Source: Psettodes erumei
Lineage: Eukaryota > Chordata > Actinopteri > Pleuronectiformes > Psettodidae
Direction of reading: 5' to 3'
Assembly (NCBI GenBank): GCA_016785225.1
Contig: JAFBJZ010000969.1
Location: 371,001-435,000 of the forward strand
Length of the DNA stretch: 64,000 nucleotides
Shown here: positions 1-14,575 of the stretch, piece by piece
How positions within the stretch are numbered: the stretch's first letter is position 1
Layout: each line of letters opens with the position of its first letter
The notes under the pieces: model-generated
Databases searched by the model: none
What the model saw: the letters and a program-made list of their open reading frames with translations, nothing else
What the model was told of the DNA's origin: nothing
Translations under genes and position numbers: made by a program

Positions 1-38
1 TCGCACGCCGCGGCACACGTGTCGGTGCGATCACTTAC

Positions 39-99
39 ATCAGTGTGTCGTCTCCGTGGCTTCTTCTTCACCAGTTTCAGCCCCCCTGTTTTACGCTCC
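39..99 (-). CDS. plekhg5: PLEKHG5 exon, basic segment ending KKKPRRRHTD
   Basis: This 61-nt exon lies between a TTCTGCAG acceptor and a GAT|GTAAGT donor. One base completes the glycine codon begun in the previous exon, then 20 codons follow (ERKTGGLKL...RRRHTD), ending in phase 0. The segment matches the lysine/arginine-rich stretch that follows the acidic run in PLEKHG5. The acceptor is directly preceded by about ten TG repeats on the coding strand (CA at 107-127). Confidence 0.93.
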
Positions 100-608
100 C
101 TGCAGAACACACACACACACACACACAGATTATCACACAAAACAACCAGACTCATGAGACACGCGTGTCATTTCCGCGCCGTGGGGGGGGGGGGGGCGAC
201 GTCACGGAGGGCTACCCACCCGCGGTCATTGCTCCCCTCGTCCTCTTCCTCCAGGTCGGAGGGGGGGCTGGTGCGGGGGGGGCAGGAGCGCGTGGACACG
301 TTCCGAGCCAGGATGGAGGCTGAGGGCGAAAGGGACACGCCGCGGCTTTAAAGGGCCGGTCCGCTCAAAATGTGCTGGATATTCACACTGTGACAAGGCG
401 ATGACGTCGCCGCCAGGGGGGCGGGTACGAAAAACACGCACCTTGAGGTTGCAAGTCGAATCGCGGGTGCCGGTCAAAGTGCATGTTGTCCGTGTTCTCC
501 GAATGGCAGCGTGAGTCACATGACTCACACAGGTGGAGGGGGCTTTTGCTGTTCAGGTCCTGGCAGTCTGGGTGGTGGCAAACCTGGACACAAATACAGA
601 GAGGAGGG

Positions 609-647
<39 letters not shown>

Positions 648-1030
648 GGGGGGGTCAGGCTACATTCAACACACAAACACGTTTTAAAGGCGGTGAAAAG
701 GGTAAAACGGTCACACGCACTGAGAGTAAACAGCTCCATTGTTTGTGCCACCGCAGAGCATTCCTGAGTCCGCTGACTCCCACCCTCCCGCCATCTGTCC
801 CCCCCCTCTCTGCGGGACGTACAACTAATTGACTTAGAGCGAGTTTTTTCCCACCTCTCGTGCTGATCCGGGAACAGCCGAACCCCCGTTACGTAACGTC
901 CCCGAGAGGCGACAACGAAACCGGCCGCGGGTCAGCGGCCCGGGAGACGGTCCAGACCGCCGGGCGGCGGGAGGTGGCGGGGATTAAGGAGCGCTCTGTC
1001 TCAGGCCAGACAGACCCCCCACCCTCTCCA

Positions 1031-1068
<38 letters not shown>

Positions 1069-2441
1069 ACACCAGCAGACAGCACCAGGGGGATCTTCTA
1101 CATCTCCTCACTCCACCCTGCGTCCACCTCCCCTCGCCGTCAGCCCCCGGCTCAGGAAGCGAGGACGTATGGGGAGATACAATGGAGGTCCCGCTAATGT
1201 ACTTCCTGCGATTGTTTCCATGTACTCGTGAGGAGCAGTGTGTCTACGCATGTGTGTGTGTGTGTGTGTGTAAATGTTCGAGTGCAGCCGGGGCGACTCT
1301 CAGCTTTCATGTAAACACAACAACTACAGATCTGCGAGACGTTGACACAAACACGACTCTACCTGCCACAGTCCAGTCCAGACGCTCAGATTAGAATTAA
1401 AACAACCCCCCCCCCCCCACCCCGACCCCGACACTCTACCGTGGTTCTCCGCAGACGGGCGCAGGAGTCCCCGGAGGTCGGATCCGTGTCCATGCCGGCC
1501 CCACTCGGAACCACAATAAACATCCGAGCGTGCCGCCTCGCTGACTCCGCTCCGTCGACGCACGCTGACAAACGGCCTGTATTTAATCCACTGCTCTCAA
1601 TGTCTAGCCAGGTATAATCTCAGATTTTAAGGAGCCGGTCGCAGGGGCTGGTGGAGGAACAGAAGGGGAGGGGAGGGGGTGGGGGTGGGTTAAAGGAGGG
1701 CGAGGAGTCCCGGTAAAGATATAAACCCGAGGCAGGAAGGAAGAAGAGGAGGGGGGGAAAAAAATGTCCGTCCAGAAGCGTTTCAGAAGTACAAAGCCCC
1801 CTAATCTGGCAGCCTAATTGGTGCCTGCGCTCTGTCAAAGCCATCTGACGGTCCTGCAGAGATTAAACAGCCCGCTCCCAGCTCCGCCGGGCGGGGGCTC
1901 CTCGTCCGCCGCCACCTCCAGCGCCGACTCCTCCCTTCCTCTCAGGGTCACTGTACCCAGACGGCGACAGGAGCCGGGCTTTAAATAGAACGCACCCAGC
2001 GGGGCTGATGGGTAATTCCGCTTATTTCTTTTCGGTTATGAAAACGCAAAAACTGGCTACGGTAACCGCCGGGGCGTCGGACCGCGGTTTTAAAGCCCGC
2101 GAGCGACGGGATGGGACACGGCGGTCCAGCAAGCGTGTCCAGAACAACGAGATCCAATAACTCCCGTCAGCTGGACGGAGCTAAAGAGAAACTGTGCGGA
2201 GAGTTCACGCTGCAAAGTGTTAATTAGCCAGCTAGCTTAGCACCTGTTAGCCAAGCAGCATCCGTGAAAAGAGAGCCCCGGCTCAAACCTGGCAACCCCC
2301 AGGTAAATGTAGGTGAAATTAAAAAAAACGCGGAGGCTAAAGTGTAAATCAGTAGAGTACAGAGCGTTTTACTGTCTTTCAGCTCGCTGTTTTGGTTTTT
2401 CCACTCCGCAGCTTCACGCCAGAACGCTACGAGGATGGACG

Positions 2442-2485
<44 letters not shown>

Positions 2486-2615
2486 GTGAGATCCTGTCCA
2501 GTCTTGTGCGATAGTGAGAACAGTGCGAAACTTCACTTTGTTTCTCAATCGTTCCCGTGGATGACGTCGGACCGGTCGCAAGAACGGAGGCGTATCTGAC
2601 TCACGGGCCTGGACT

Positions 2616-2669
<54 letters not shown>

Positions 2670-5600
2670 TGTTACAACACCACGATTCTCCGAAGCTGCT
2701 TTTTCGCGTCAGCGGAGTCAAATGTCCCATCGCACCCGGGTGCCATGTTCTCCGCGGAGGTGCGGAGTCGGGCGGCCGGGTCCGGAGAAGCCCCAGACAG
2801 CGGCCCAGACGGGGCCGGCCTCCACATTCCTGCTGCAACGAAAAGCAGCAGAAAACCTGGCGCGTCGGGATGGAGGAAAAGGCTCCGCTGTCGGACCAGA
2901 GAACTCCGAACTCCGCCTGTAATCTCGCCGCCATGACAGGTATCTGAAGATATACGCCCGACAGATCTGGGTTTCAGCTCAGCGCAGATTTTTGCAATAG
3001 TGAACATTCCTATCGACGGGAGGGCGGGCCCATCCTCCGCTGCAAGGACGACCTGACTTTCATTATGATCCGGGCCCCGTTTCTGGATCCCTGGATCCGG
3101 ATCGGTTGCCCCCCTCCCCACCGGGGCGGCGTGCGAAGCCGAGGCGGCCGCGAGGGCGCCGGACAGCTGACGGGAGGCCGGCGTGTGCGAGACAACATGT
3201 GTCATGTGAGCGTTTGTCGCGTGTGCATGCCTGCTCTCAGATCTGCCCAGATTAGAGGGGGGGGGGGGGATTCCGGGGAGGGGGCGTGAGTGACTGCAGA
3301 TGAAACACCGCACACACACACACACACACACACACACCCACAACAGCTGAAAACACACAACGGGCCCTCGCTCAGCTTAGCACATCCAACGCCACGTGGC
3401 ACCTGCTTATGCGCCCTTGTTTCCACACATCCTGCAGACACGCCAGCACTCTCTCACTCACACTCACACACACACACAGACACACACACACACACGCGCA
3501 CACTCACACACACACACACACACACAAACGCGGGCATGCCCGGGGATGTGTCATCAAACGGCGCTCCGGTCGCTCACTTGCAATAAAGCCGTTCTTGTTT
3601 GAAAGAAGATGACTCGAGTCTTCTGAGGTGAATCAGGATTATTACCTCGACACTTAATCCGGCACACTGGCACGCAACATACGAAGACACACGCATCTAC
3701 CGCGCGGCTACGCCAAGAGTCACGTGTCTCGTGTTAGGAAGGAAGTCGTCACGAACTCCGGCCCGGCTCGCCGCATCCTTCACGAGCGGGAAAATCTGCG
3801 GGTGATCGTCTTTGCGTGCGGGAATTACGTGAGGGAAAGGCCGCAGATGAGCTCAAATCCAGATTACGGTTCCTTTCAGATTCAAATACTGATTAAATTA
3901 CAGGAGGTACAGGAGGTCGGGATGCAGATCGAATAAGTCGATAAGATCAAAATATTGATACGATTGACGAGGCACCTCCCAGAGCTTTTCCACGGGAACG
4001 TTCAGACACAGACCTGCAGCACGTGATCCGGACGCCGTTATGGATTTAACGTGAATTAGCTACAGCTAATATAATCCGCCTCGGCTAACGCTGAGAGCGA
4101 AAGCTTCGAACGCACAAGCCGCTGTTCTGCTCCTCGCTAATAAAAAGAGGAGGGAAAGGTGGGTCGATGAGAGGTCGGAGGTTCTGGATTCAAAGCGGAG
4201 CCGGCCCACAGAACCCGACCCGGAAGAAGGATGGAGAAACGAAGATCAACATGAGACACATGCAAATAATTATGGGTGAGAATTAACAGGTGGAGTTATG
4301 CAGGAGGAAATATGCTCAAGGAAGAGCTTTCAATAAAGTGTGTGTGTGTGTGTGTGTGTCGAACGGTGGGGCTGCTTTATCTTTTATTGACATATTGTGT
4401 AAAACTGGAGTTTTCCCACACATTTATACTCGACGACGACACACACACACACACACACACACGTTGTTTGTCATAGTGGCGCCCACGCCCAGAAAGCAAA
4501 CTTAATGCCTTGTCATTGTTCCAAGAAGCCATCATCAACCTCCACACACACACACACACACACACACTATAGAAATCACAGCTAAACCGGGATCAACACA
4601 AAACACAACAGCTCCACACGGGGAAGCGTCTCACGGCCCGGCCCGGCCCGCCCGGACCGACACCGAGCGGGCTTTGTTGAGACTGCGGGTGGCGTCCAGG
4701 TACGCCGCATTTAACGGCGCCCGCCAACTCCAATGTTCGCCGTCACGCCGCTCCCACAGAGGAGGCCCCCGCTTCGCCCCGTCCTGTCCCGACACGCAAG
4801 TCATCACCGATCTGGCAACCGCACGAGGTTCCTCCTCAGCGCTAAGTTATGTTAGCGCCGCTCCTCACCAGTCACGGGGGCTGGAGGAGCCGGATCACGG
4901 CAGCTTCTTAACGCTGACCAAAACCCACCTGGGCCTCCTGGTTCTTCCTCGCTTCTTCCCCTTTTTCTTCAACACAAACATAAAAAAAAAAAAAAAGGAG
5001 AAAAAAAACCCCCAACACACATCCCAATAAACACACCTACGCACGCAAATGATTGGTTTGCAGCAGACGAGGCAGAGTCATGCACGGTCTTGTTTTAAAA
5101 CAGCATGACTGCAGCGAAGACGGGCTCGGGCCGGAGCGACTCACACGGCACCGAAACGGATCACGAGACAGGAGGACGCATCATCGCTGCTTCATAGTCT
5201 GAGACCGAAGGACAGACAACCGCCGTCTGGTTTTCACAGGCTAACAAATGCAATGCACTAAGCGCGCTGACCTTTGACCTGCGCGCACGCGGCGCAGAGG
5301 CTACACAAACACAGGCGTACCGCGCCACGTCTGACAAATAAACAACGGCAAACACTTCCCTGCGGACTGTGAGCCTATGTTGCTTTAATCGCTGACATCT
5401 TCACGTGTTGTTTAACGTGGAGGTAAACAGATGAAAGATCATGAGAGCTGCAGCCCAAAAAAAAAAAAGCTCGAGTAGATTTGACTTCGTGAGCGTCGAC
5501 GTCGGGGCTGAGATACTGACAAAATCTAAGGTCATGATAACTTTAACAGAATTCCTTAATATCCAAAACATGGCAACTCAAGATAACTACTGTTCCTCTC

Positions 5601-6602
5601 ATTATATTAGTCAATCAATAATTTAGTCGAGAAAACGTCAGACAAGTTCTAAAGTTAGTTAAAAAAAAAAAACAGAGACCAGCTGAAAAGTGAAGAAGCT
5701 GGATCCTAACTTGATAAATGAAAATGATCAGTTACATAAACAGTCGCCCGACTGACTGATGAATCCATTATTAATGTGGGTACGGCTGGAGGAGCTCCGT
5801 TGACTGACTGTGCAAAAAAAAAAAAAAAAAAAAAAAGAAAATGCTCTAATTTTCCAGATGACATATCAGCATCCAGACTTTCCAGCACCGGGATCCTTCC
5901 TCGTCCTCTCGGCCCAGCGACGGGTAACTTTCCCTGCAGCTGCTCTGTCGGGACCCTGAACTGCAACTCGGAAAGATTACAGTACCAGCTACTGCACAGA
6001 GCTGTACGCTTTCCATCAGGCTGAGCTGACAGAGGCCGAGGCAGGTCAACCTCTGCCGCTACTTACATCTTCACTACCTTTTTCCTTAAGAGACGGTTTT
6101 GATCATCCTGGGCACGACCCCCGCGGGGCCTCCCCCCGTGTTTGCCCCGATCTCCTAAACATTACGCAGGCCTGCAATTAGCCGCGGCCCGGTAGGTGGG
6201 ATTGCAAACAGCGGCCCAGCGAGGCCGCGGGAGATCAAAGCGGACAGGCCGGGTCGGGCCGAGCCAGGTCTGATTTATTTTTCAATAAATAAAAGGATGC
6301 ATCTGTTGAGGAGTGGCACTGGGAGAGAGAACACTGCCGCCGCTGCTCGCTCCGCTTTCTTCTGCCGCCATCTGTCCTCTGGCTGGGCGAGGAGGCGGAG
6401 GAGGAGAGCCAGAACCGGGCTTTTTCTTTTTTTTTTTTTTTTTACTGCGGCCCTTATGCAACAACACTGCCTGCCTGTCTGCATGTCTGTTCCCTATTAA
6501 CCGACTCTCCTTCATTCTGGTACAGTACAGCGCTGACGCCTCGCGCACATATGGACTTACTCAAAACAGAGGCACTTGCTGCGTTTCATCCTCCCAGGAG
6601 AG

Positions 6603-6643
<41 letters not shown>

Positions 6644-8178
6644 CCAAACACATGTTAAGTACGTTAATAAAAAGGACCCACAGTGGTAAATTCTGGTGAA
6701 TAGCGATCATTTACTAACAGACATCAAATGTGGGAGGAGGAGCGGCGTTTCACGAGGGGTGACGCAAAGTGAAAATGAAACAGATCTATGTAACGACACA
6801 TAATGTACATACAACACACACGGACACCTGTGACTGATACTTTAAAGGATCATTTCAGCTTGTTACGACTTGTTTTCACCACCGCTCGCCCCCTTGTTTC
6901 CGTCCCTAGCTTGTCGAGCTAGCCGTGCTAGCAGACCACATTATGCTAGGTGTCACATTTAGCCTCCCTCTTAACATTAGCTGATTTTTTCCCCCAACAA
7001 TGTGGCTGTGGTTTCACACAGAAATAAACATAACTGTTACTAGCCCATATTACAAGCTGTAGCTAGCTAGTGCATGCTAGCTGGCCTAAACAGGGGCTTT
7101 CTTTCTAATGGCTGCTGCTTGGCTAACATACAGCAGGTGCTAAGCTAGTTAGCTAATGGACATTGGCAGCTTCGTCCTCAGCATGGTTTAATTCATTCTG
7201 CACACTGCTGCTGCTGTTTCGCTTTTTGTAAGGCTAATAAAAGACTTCAGCATGTATTGTAATCCTGATGCTGACAGGCCCGCTCCGCCTTGCCATGGTC
7301 GCTAAGCTAAAAGCTCTAGGAAGAGCTTTTAGCTTTAATGCTGAACGCGACTTTGTTAGAGAAAAAGCGAATGTGCGGCCGAAACTGGCCTGTAAACTCT
7401 GATGTTTACAGTGAACACGTTGGGTAATAACTGTACTATTTGTTTTCCTTGTAACATCCAAAGTTTAAACAGTTACCCCCACCGTGCCTCTCCAATTACT
7501 GTGTTTGTTCAGTAAAACGTTCTCATCAACAGGAACAGTGGCCAAATCCATGTTGTGATAAACTGGAATAACCAGAATAAAAACAAAACAAAACAAAACC
7601 CATAATATCCAGTATATCAGGCGCGTTTTAAAATGGGGCCACATCAGTTTGTGTTTCTCTTTTTGCTTTTTGTGTTTCTCTTTTTGTTTGGACATCAGAC
7701 GGACCGTGGGTTGTGTAACTGTACACAACATTTCATAATGTCATCCTCCTCTACTCAGTGACACATGATGGAGGAGAAGTGGTTTTTCCCAGATTGCACA
7801 CTATAGACTTTTGAATGAGAAACGGGTCTATTTTTACATTACTACACAGTGACATCACCTCTATATTTATACATTATGAACAAAGCTACGCAACGTTTTG
7901 CGTCTCTTTCTGGTAGGTTTGCATGTTACACAAGAACTTCTGACATTTCATTTCATACTGACCCCCGGTGACCCAGGCCGACCCGGCCCATACATGAACG
8001 CAGCACTCCCAGCAATACATGTGCAACTTTACCAGTGTGTTGACTCCAGATATTCATTAACTCTAAATTGAACGCCTGTCCTGATTTACAACCTTTGTCA
8101 CATCCCTGTTATCTTTTTCCTCCCCCGACTGCCGTCCCATACGGCAAAGCGACACACGCAAACACAACCCGACCATCT

Positions 8179-8220
<42 letters not shown>

Positions 8221-9072
8221 GTGGCATTTGTTGAGAATCTCAGGAACAAACACGAGTTCACAGGAAACACTCTGACTTCTTTTTCGTGAACTACACCATG
8301 CATTCCATTGAAAGGTATGTTTCAACACGCAGCGAAGTTTGCCCAAGAAAAATATTACCTCCTCATTTTTCAACAACTCATTTTCCCAGTCGCCCCCCCC
8401 ACCCCCCAAACTGAATCAAAGCACAAATGATTACTGGCACTGGTGAGTGGAAATTCTTTTTCTTCTTTAAAAAAAAAAAAAATCTTTACAGGAAGCAAAA
8501 CAAATATAAATGTTGTTTAGTTGTTTCGGGTTCCACTTGAGCGGAAACGCACAAATCGACCCCCCGCAAATATTTTACGTGACACACGCCGCTGTCACCG
8601 TGTCGTCACAGGAGAAACAAGCACAAGGCGCTCGAGCCCGGAGAGGAGCTGAACCCGCTAAACCCTCCTGCACAGACCCTGCAGAGAACCAAACGCACCC
8701 AGGCGGGACAAGACGGGAAACAAACGCACCACTCACCGGCAGCTGGTCCCCCTCTCTCTCTCTCCGTCTGACAAAGTCAAGTGTACCGACTGTGGTCTCA
8801 GGCAACGCTGGGCCGACTGTGACGCAACCAGCCGTCCTATCCATAGCTTCGGGGCAGAGATAGACAGGAGGGCGGTGAGCAAGACCAAAAAAGGAGGAAG
8901 TGAGAGGAAACCAAAAAAAAAAGAAACTGGTTTCTCAAAGTTGTATCAGAACTTCCACTGACGGCGGATTTGAGGCGCAAGCCGAACGTGACATGAAAAT
9001 TGATTAGCGGGTAACCACTTCCAATCCAGTGTAAGGAATATGGAAAAGGAGAGGAGAACACTGGTGGGTGCC

Positions 9073-9121
<49 letters not shown>

Positions 9122-10645
9122 GGGGGGGGGGCACTGGTCTGTTGATATAAGAAGCAGATGTGAAATATGCAGACACAGGAGGAAACAGAGACTTAAATGT
9201 GCTGCCTTCACATCTTTTTTTTTTTTTTTACAAAAACAATGTAATGCTGCATGTGTAGTTTGGAGCTGCGCCGATGAATCAATGAAAAATTAATCTGCGG
9301 CTATTTTTAAATAGTAATGAATCAGTCATTTGTAAAAGGAAAACTACAAATCACACCATCTCACACGGGAGAACATGCAGCTTTTCCCCATCTCATAGAA
9401 TAATCTCGTCTAATCTCGTCACCTTTAGCTCATGAGAGTTAAAACCGCTGACCTGGTCTTTACATTATTTACCTACCATAGAAAAAGTCCCGGGAAACTC
9501 AACCCACCCCCCTTCCTCTTTGAGTTTCAGTGGAAGAACCAATCAATATACTCCAAGGTCCAATAAACAGCAGGTGGTAAAAGTTATAGTCCCCGCCTGA
9601 AATCGAAGTTCCAACAGATACAGGGGTTTTTTTTTGCGCGTTTCTTCGATAATCCCGAGCTTCGAGGTGAAAACAGCGGCGTTAATCTGACAGAGGCTGA
9701 GCGGCTCGCTGTGTGTTTACTACAGCAGTCGACTGGGAAGACGCACACTCACGCGCCGAGAGAAAAATCGTCAACCCCGCCTATCTCCTCCAACACCCCC
9801 ACAAGCTCGCACACATCCTGGCTGAGTCATGCAGAACTCCCACTGAAACTGATCCCTTCACTCCCGGGAATTAGCAAAGTTTTCCATCCGACGAGCACCT
9901 CTTTGATGTTACGAGGCCGGCACGCCGAGCCCGGCGAGCAATCCTCGCGCTTTTTCTCTGATTCGCGCTGAGCTGAGCGGCTCGACTTTGGGTGACCCCC
10001 CCCCCCCCCTCCCCTCCCGGCGAGGTCGCGGCGGGTCAGGAGGTCAAACCCCAAGTCGAGCTCAGCCTTTTCATGAACCGTGATGAGCGGAGCGGGAAGC
10101 GAATGTGTTCAAACACAGCTGACACGCCGTTGTGCGGCGTGGGTCAGTTCTGAAATCACAAACGGATCACGTAACGACAGAATCCTGATTCGTGACTCCA
10201 CTCCGAACTGCAGCAAACACGTTTGGAGCTGCGTCGAAGGTGAAAACAGTTTGTTTACCGACAGAAAGTTAGTCAACAACAAATTTTAGGAAATGTATGA
10301 CTCATCGTGTGAGACATCGGATGATGTAACGGTTTTGATAATCGATTTCAGTCGTCATCACTCTGGGCCTCCAGCGTGTTTCTCAGCAGTTTTCACGGAC
10401 TCATAGTTAATTACTGGAGTCAATCTGGAGATTAACCGAGTGAAAGAGCTGTGGTTGCAGCCCCACATGTGTCGCTGGGGTTGTCTCATGAAGAGACACT
10501 GGCCAAGTGCATTCTGGGAAATGTAGGAGCCAGTGTTTTGGGGCCTAAAAGTCGGGACAGGCAGAGATTCATCACATTTTACACAGGATTATCAGTGTAG
10601 TTGTTGTGTTTCTGTCGGTCGACTAATTGTTGCAACCCCAAGTGC

Positions 10646-10698
<53 letters not shown>

Positions 10699-13600
10699 GA
10701 GCACGCGTGTCACGTCCTGTTACAGTCTGCCGCTCCGACCATGATGCTTCTCTGTTCTTTCTGTCGTTTGGGTTAATCCAAGATGAACCGTGTTTAAATC
10801 CCCTGCAATTAGCTAGTTCACAAAAACAATTCAGACCCCCCGGAGCTGGGGGGGGCACATATGTTTGTAATAAGAGAGTGAGGAATAAGAAGGGTGGGGC
10901 GGGTGAACTGCTCATACCCCCCCTGTCTGAACCCCCCTGTCAGCCTTAATTAGGGGAGGCTACATTTAAAAGATTGGGCAGCAATTACCCTGAAGGATTA
11001 TTAGACCCCACTGGTGCTGCCATTGTTGGAGGTGACGAGGGAGGGGGTGGGGGTGGGGGTGAACATGAGCGACCCCTCTTGATGCCTGACCTTAGCATTA
11101 ACCCCCCCCCAATCACCATAAGCTCTGGGTCCTTTCATGTCTTCAAGGGAGGGGGGGTCACGTAAAGGGGAGATGAACAGGGCGGGGTTTGAGTTTGCAG
11201 GGCGACTGGAAGCTTCCACCGCCGCCATCGCACGTGTGCGACGCGGCGGCGGCCGGGGCGGAGCGTCGCCTCGCTGACCGAGCCGCCGTTCACACAGCGT
11301 TTCATTAAGCGGCGGTTGTTTACGTCCTCGAAAAAATCGAACCGACAATTAGCGAGGTCTGCCTTCGCATGCAAGGGGTTTTTTTTAGGTGGGTGGGGGG
11401 TGGGGGTGTTTCCTCAGCCCCATCTTCTCACTGCCCCCCCCAGTCTTTGAACCCTGGCTATACTTGTCGTACACATACATTCAAGGCCGCTCCTGCTGCA
11501 GCGGCGGTCAGGTACCCTCTTCCTGTTATTCTCCCGTCTGCCGCGATGCTGCTTCCTGACCAGGATGCTCCTGGGGGGGTTCAAACTGGCGTCACTGGTA
11601 CAACCCCCCCCGACTGGTGTTTGGACTTCTCTGATGAGACATTCTATGGACGGACACTCATATGTCAGCTTGTTTGTTATTGCTGGACGCCCGTCACGCC
11701 GTGTCTCTTTCCACTGACCCTGACGCGCGGCCGACTTCTTTTTCCACATTTCTGCGGCGTCGTTGCATCACAGCTGTGGGTCTGCAGGGGCATCGCACAT
11801 TTTTTTTTTTAAATACATACATTACATAACTTGATGGATAGAGCATATCTAATCTCGGCTGAACAAGGCACATGTAGATTTCCTCAGCTGTAATAAACAT
11901 CGACTTTGCCCTCCGGTCATGTAGCTACACGATGTCGCCTCTCTTTAAGATTATGACGTTCGGCGTATGTCGGTCAGAATCAGCAAACCCTATTCAAATG
12001 CTTCGGGTTAAAAATGATGAAACAAATTTTTGAAAGACAATACGCAGACATCGACGCAAGCGGCTGCTTTCTTTACTTTCCCTGGAAGAAGCTGTCGTCA
12101 CGACTCGTTGGATCCCTTTGCTAATCCCCTAAATTAAGCTCCAGGTGACTGCGGCGCGGCGCGGCGCGCGTGAGTAACGGTCTCGGAGTCGGCGCGACTG
12201 GAAAAGTACTGCCGGGGCGTAAGAGCCGCGCATCGGCCTGCGAGAGAGGGAGGCCTGTCGCGACCTGCCGGGGCCACCGGGGGCCCTCGGGACCCACGGC
12301 GTTAGCGCGGGATGACGTGCGGAGCGCGACCGCGCCAGCTGGCACTCGCCACGACGACTTAAGCAACGCCGGTGACGAATCCAGCCTTTTCCCATGTGGT
12401 GAAGTTATTTACGAGACGTCCAATTAATGCGCGGCGATTAATTAACTTCACAAATGCGTCTTAAACTGACTTTCATATTCATACGGGGCGCTGCGTTTGT
12501 TAACGTTGAGTTGGTTTCGCTCATACAACAAACAAAACAGGAAGGAACAGGTTCGTCCCGCCAAATCAAGCGCAGAAGTCGAAAGCATTTTTCCCAGGTG
12601 AAGCCACAAACAGCATCACAGCACCTGCAGCGCGACATAATGATATTACGATGATTATTCCTGTTTGAGCGGCGCACAGGAAGATGGCGACGAACTCTTA
12701 CCCCGTCCGCCCGAGCGCAAACGTGACGCGTCTGAGAAATAGCTGGAAAAACGCCGCGCGCACTCACCCTTCCCTTAACAAACAAATTAACACCCGCGGC
12801 TCCCGAAACGGCCGGCTTCACGCTGAAAAGCGATTAGGTAACTTTTCCTCGTCTCCCGTCGCGTACGCGCCCCGCCATCGCAGCGCTGCAGACTGCCGTT
12901 TCCATTAGCGGGGCCCGCATTACTTCATAAAGTAAACTTTCCGAGAAGTTGGCAGTTAGAGCTGAGGTCACATCCGCGTACATTCCCCCCGCACAACCAA
13001 TTTCAAGACCCCGCAAGTCCGCAGAGCGCCAACTTAAAAGAAGACGAGGAGGACGAGGAGGAGCGGCGGGTCAATTCAGAGGAAGCACACGGCCGGTTTA
13101 AACGCCTCGCACGCCGGACGACGATGGGGCGGGCGGGAGGGTGTTAGCGTAACTGCGCGACACCCAGAACTTAATCCGTCTCTACCAGGAAATGGCACCT
13201 AATACCCCCGTCCCCCCTCCAGGCATGAGACAAACACAGAGCGCGGGCATCCAGCCCGACGAGCAGTGTTTACTTAGCAGCCTCGGCGGGTCCTTGTCAG
13301 GCTCAGTTAGACGAGACGTTAAAGCCGAGCAGATCAGCGGAACGGAGAGCGGGGTTAAGTCGCTTGATCCGGCGTCAGGAAACGAAAGAGGAAAAACAAA
13401 AAAACCTGACGACTGCGTAAGAAAGCAGAGCGGAGCTAAAAAAAAAAAAAAAGGTCGAGCGATTGAGCCGCGGGCGACGAGGGCGACCCCGCTCGAGTTA
13501 AAGCGAGACGCTTTCACCGGCAGACTGATATGATATTAATTCCCCCGCAGCATCAGAGCGTGGAGGATTACTCCCAGCGTGTGACTGAACGGGGACAAAA

Positions 13601-14424
13601 GAGGGAGAGAACGCACAAAAAAACAGAGAGAATGAAAACAAAACAGGCGCGAGATCAAAGAGCAAAGACGGGCCCGGGTTTTTTTTTCTCCCCCCATCGC
13701 TGTTTTTCGCCGGCGGTCAGGCGCTCTCACGTCCAGCGTGATTTTAGTTTCCACTACGCTTTGTCACGTTTCACTTTTACCGATACGACTTTTCCCAGCT
13801 CAGCAGAGCTTTGCAGCGCACAAATGTAAAATTCTCGCATCAACCACCGTGCCTCGCAGCTGTTTGGGCCCCGGGAGAGACCCGTTGCCACGGCGACGCC
13901 ACACCTCACGAGCCGTCTTGTCTGGTCCCGTCTCGCCGACGCTGCGAGAGGCAGGATTGGTAAGGAGGGAGGGAAAGGAAGGAGACGGGGATGGAAGCGA
14001 GGAGGAGGGAGGGCGTGTTAAGCGATCGGGGGATAATAAGCCGTTCCATGTGGGAGTCTGGATCCAGGGAGCAAGCTCAGACTAGCAACCGGGCGCTAAC
14101 CGGCGCGATGCGAAACGAGGCGAGAGCCAGCGCTGGATCCCTACATCAATCGCCGCGATCCCGCGCCGATGCCCAGAAACCCGCAGCGCAGTAGCCAAAA
14201 CACGCGCGCACAAAGCCCTGCTGGACGCACATGTGTCGGGCCGTCCGAGAAAAGACCCCCCCCCACCGCCGAGCCACGAGGGCGACACCTGGCGCGGCCT
14301 CGGTAAATCCCGCTGGAGGTGGACCCGGCGCCGGGTGAGATATGGCGTTAGGAGGCCGGAGTCAGACCCGTCTGGGAAATAAAACGGTTTAAAAGCGGCG
14401 CTGGACCGGGCCTGAAAGAACCCC

Positions 14425-14463
<39 letters not shown>

Positions 14464-14544
14464 CTCTCTCTTCGCCGTCTGTGTTTGTGTCTGCTCTGTG
14501 TCCTGTTGCCAAGCCGCCGGCATATCAAAGAGACTATTCGGAGA

Positions 14545-14575
<31 letters not shown>

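Noticed and set aside
2672..3358. 228-codon minus-strand frame
   Set aside because: It is kept open by CA repeats and GC-rich sequence and begins with a run of Cys-Val from (GT)n; no domain is seen.
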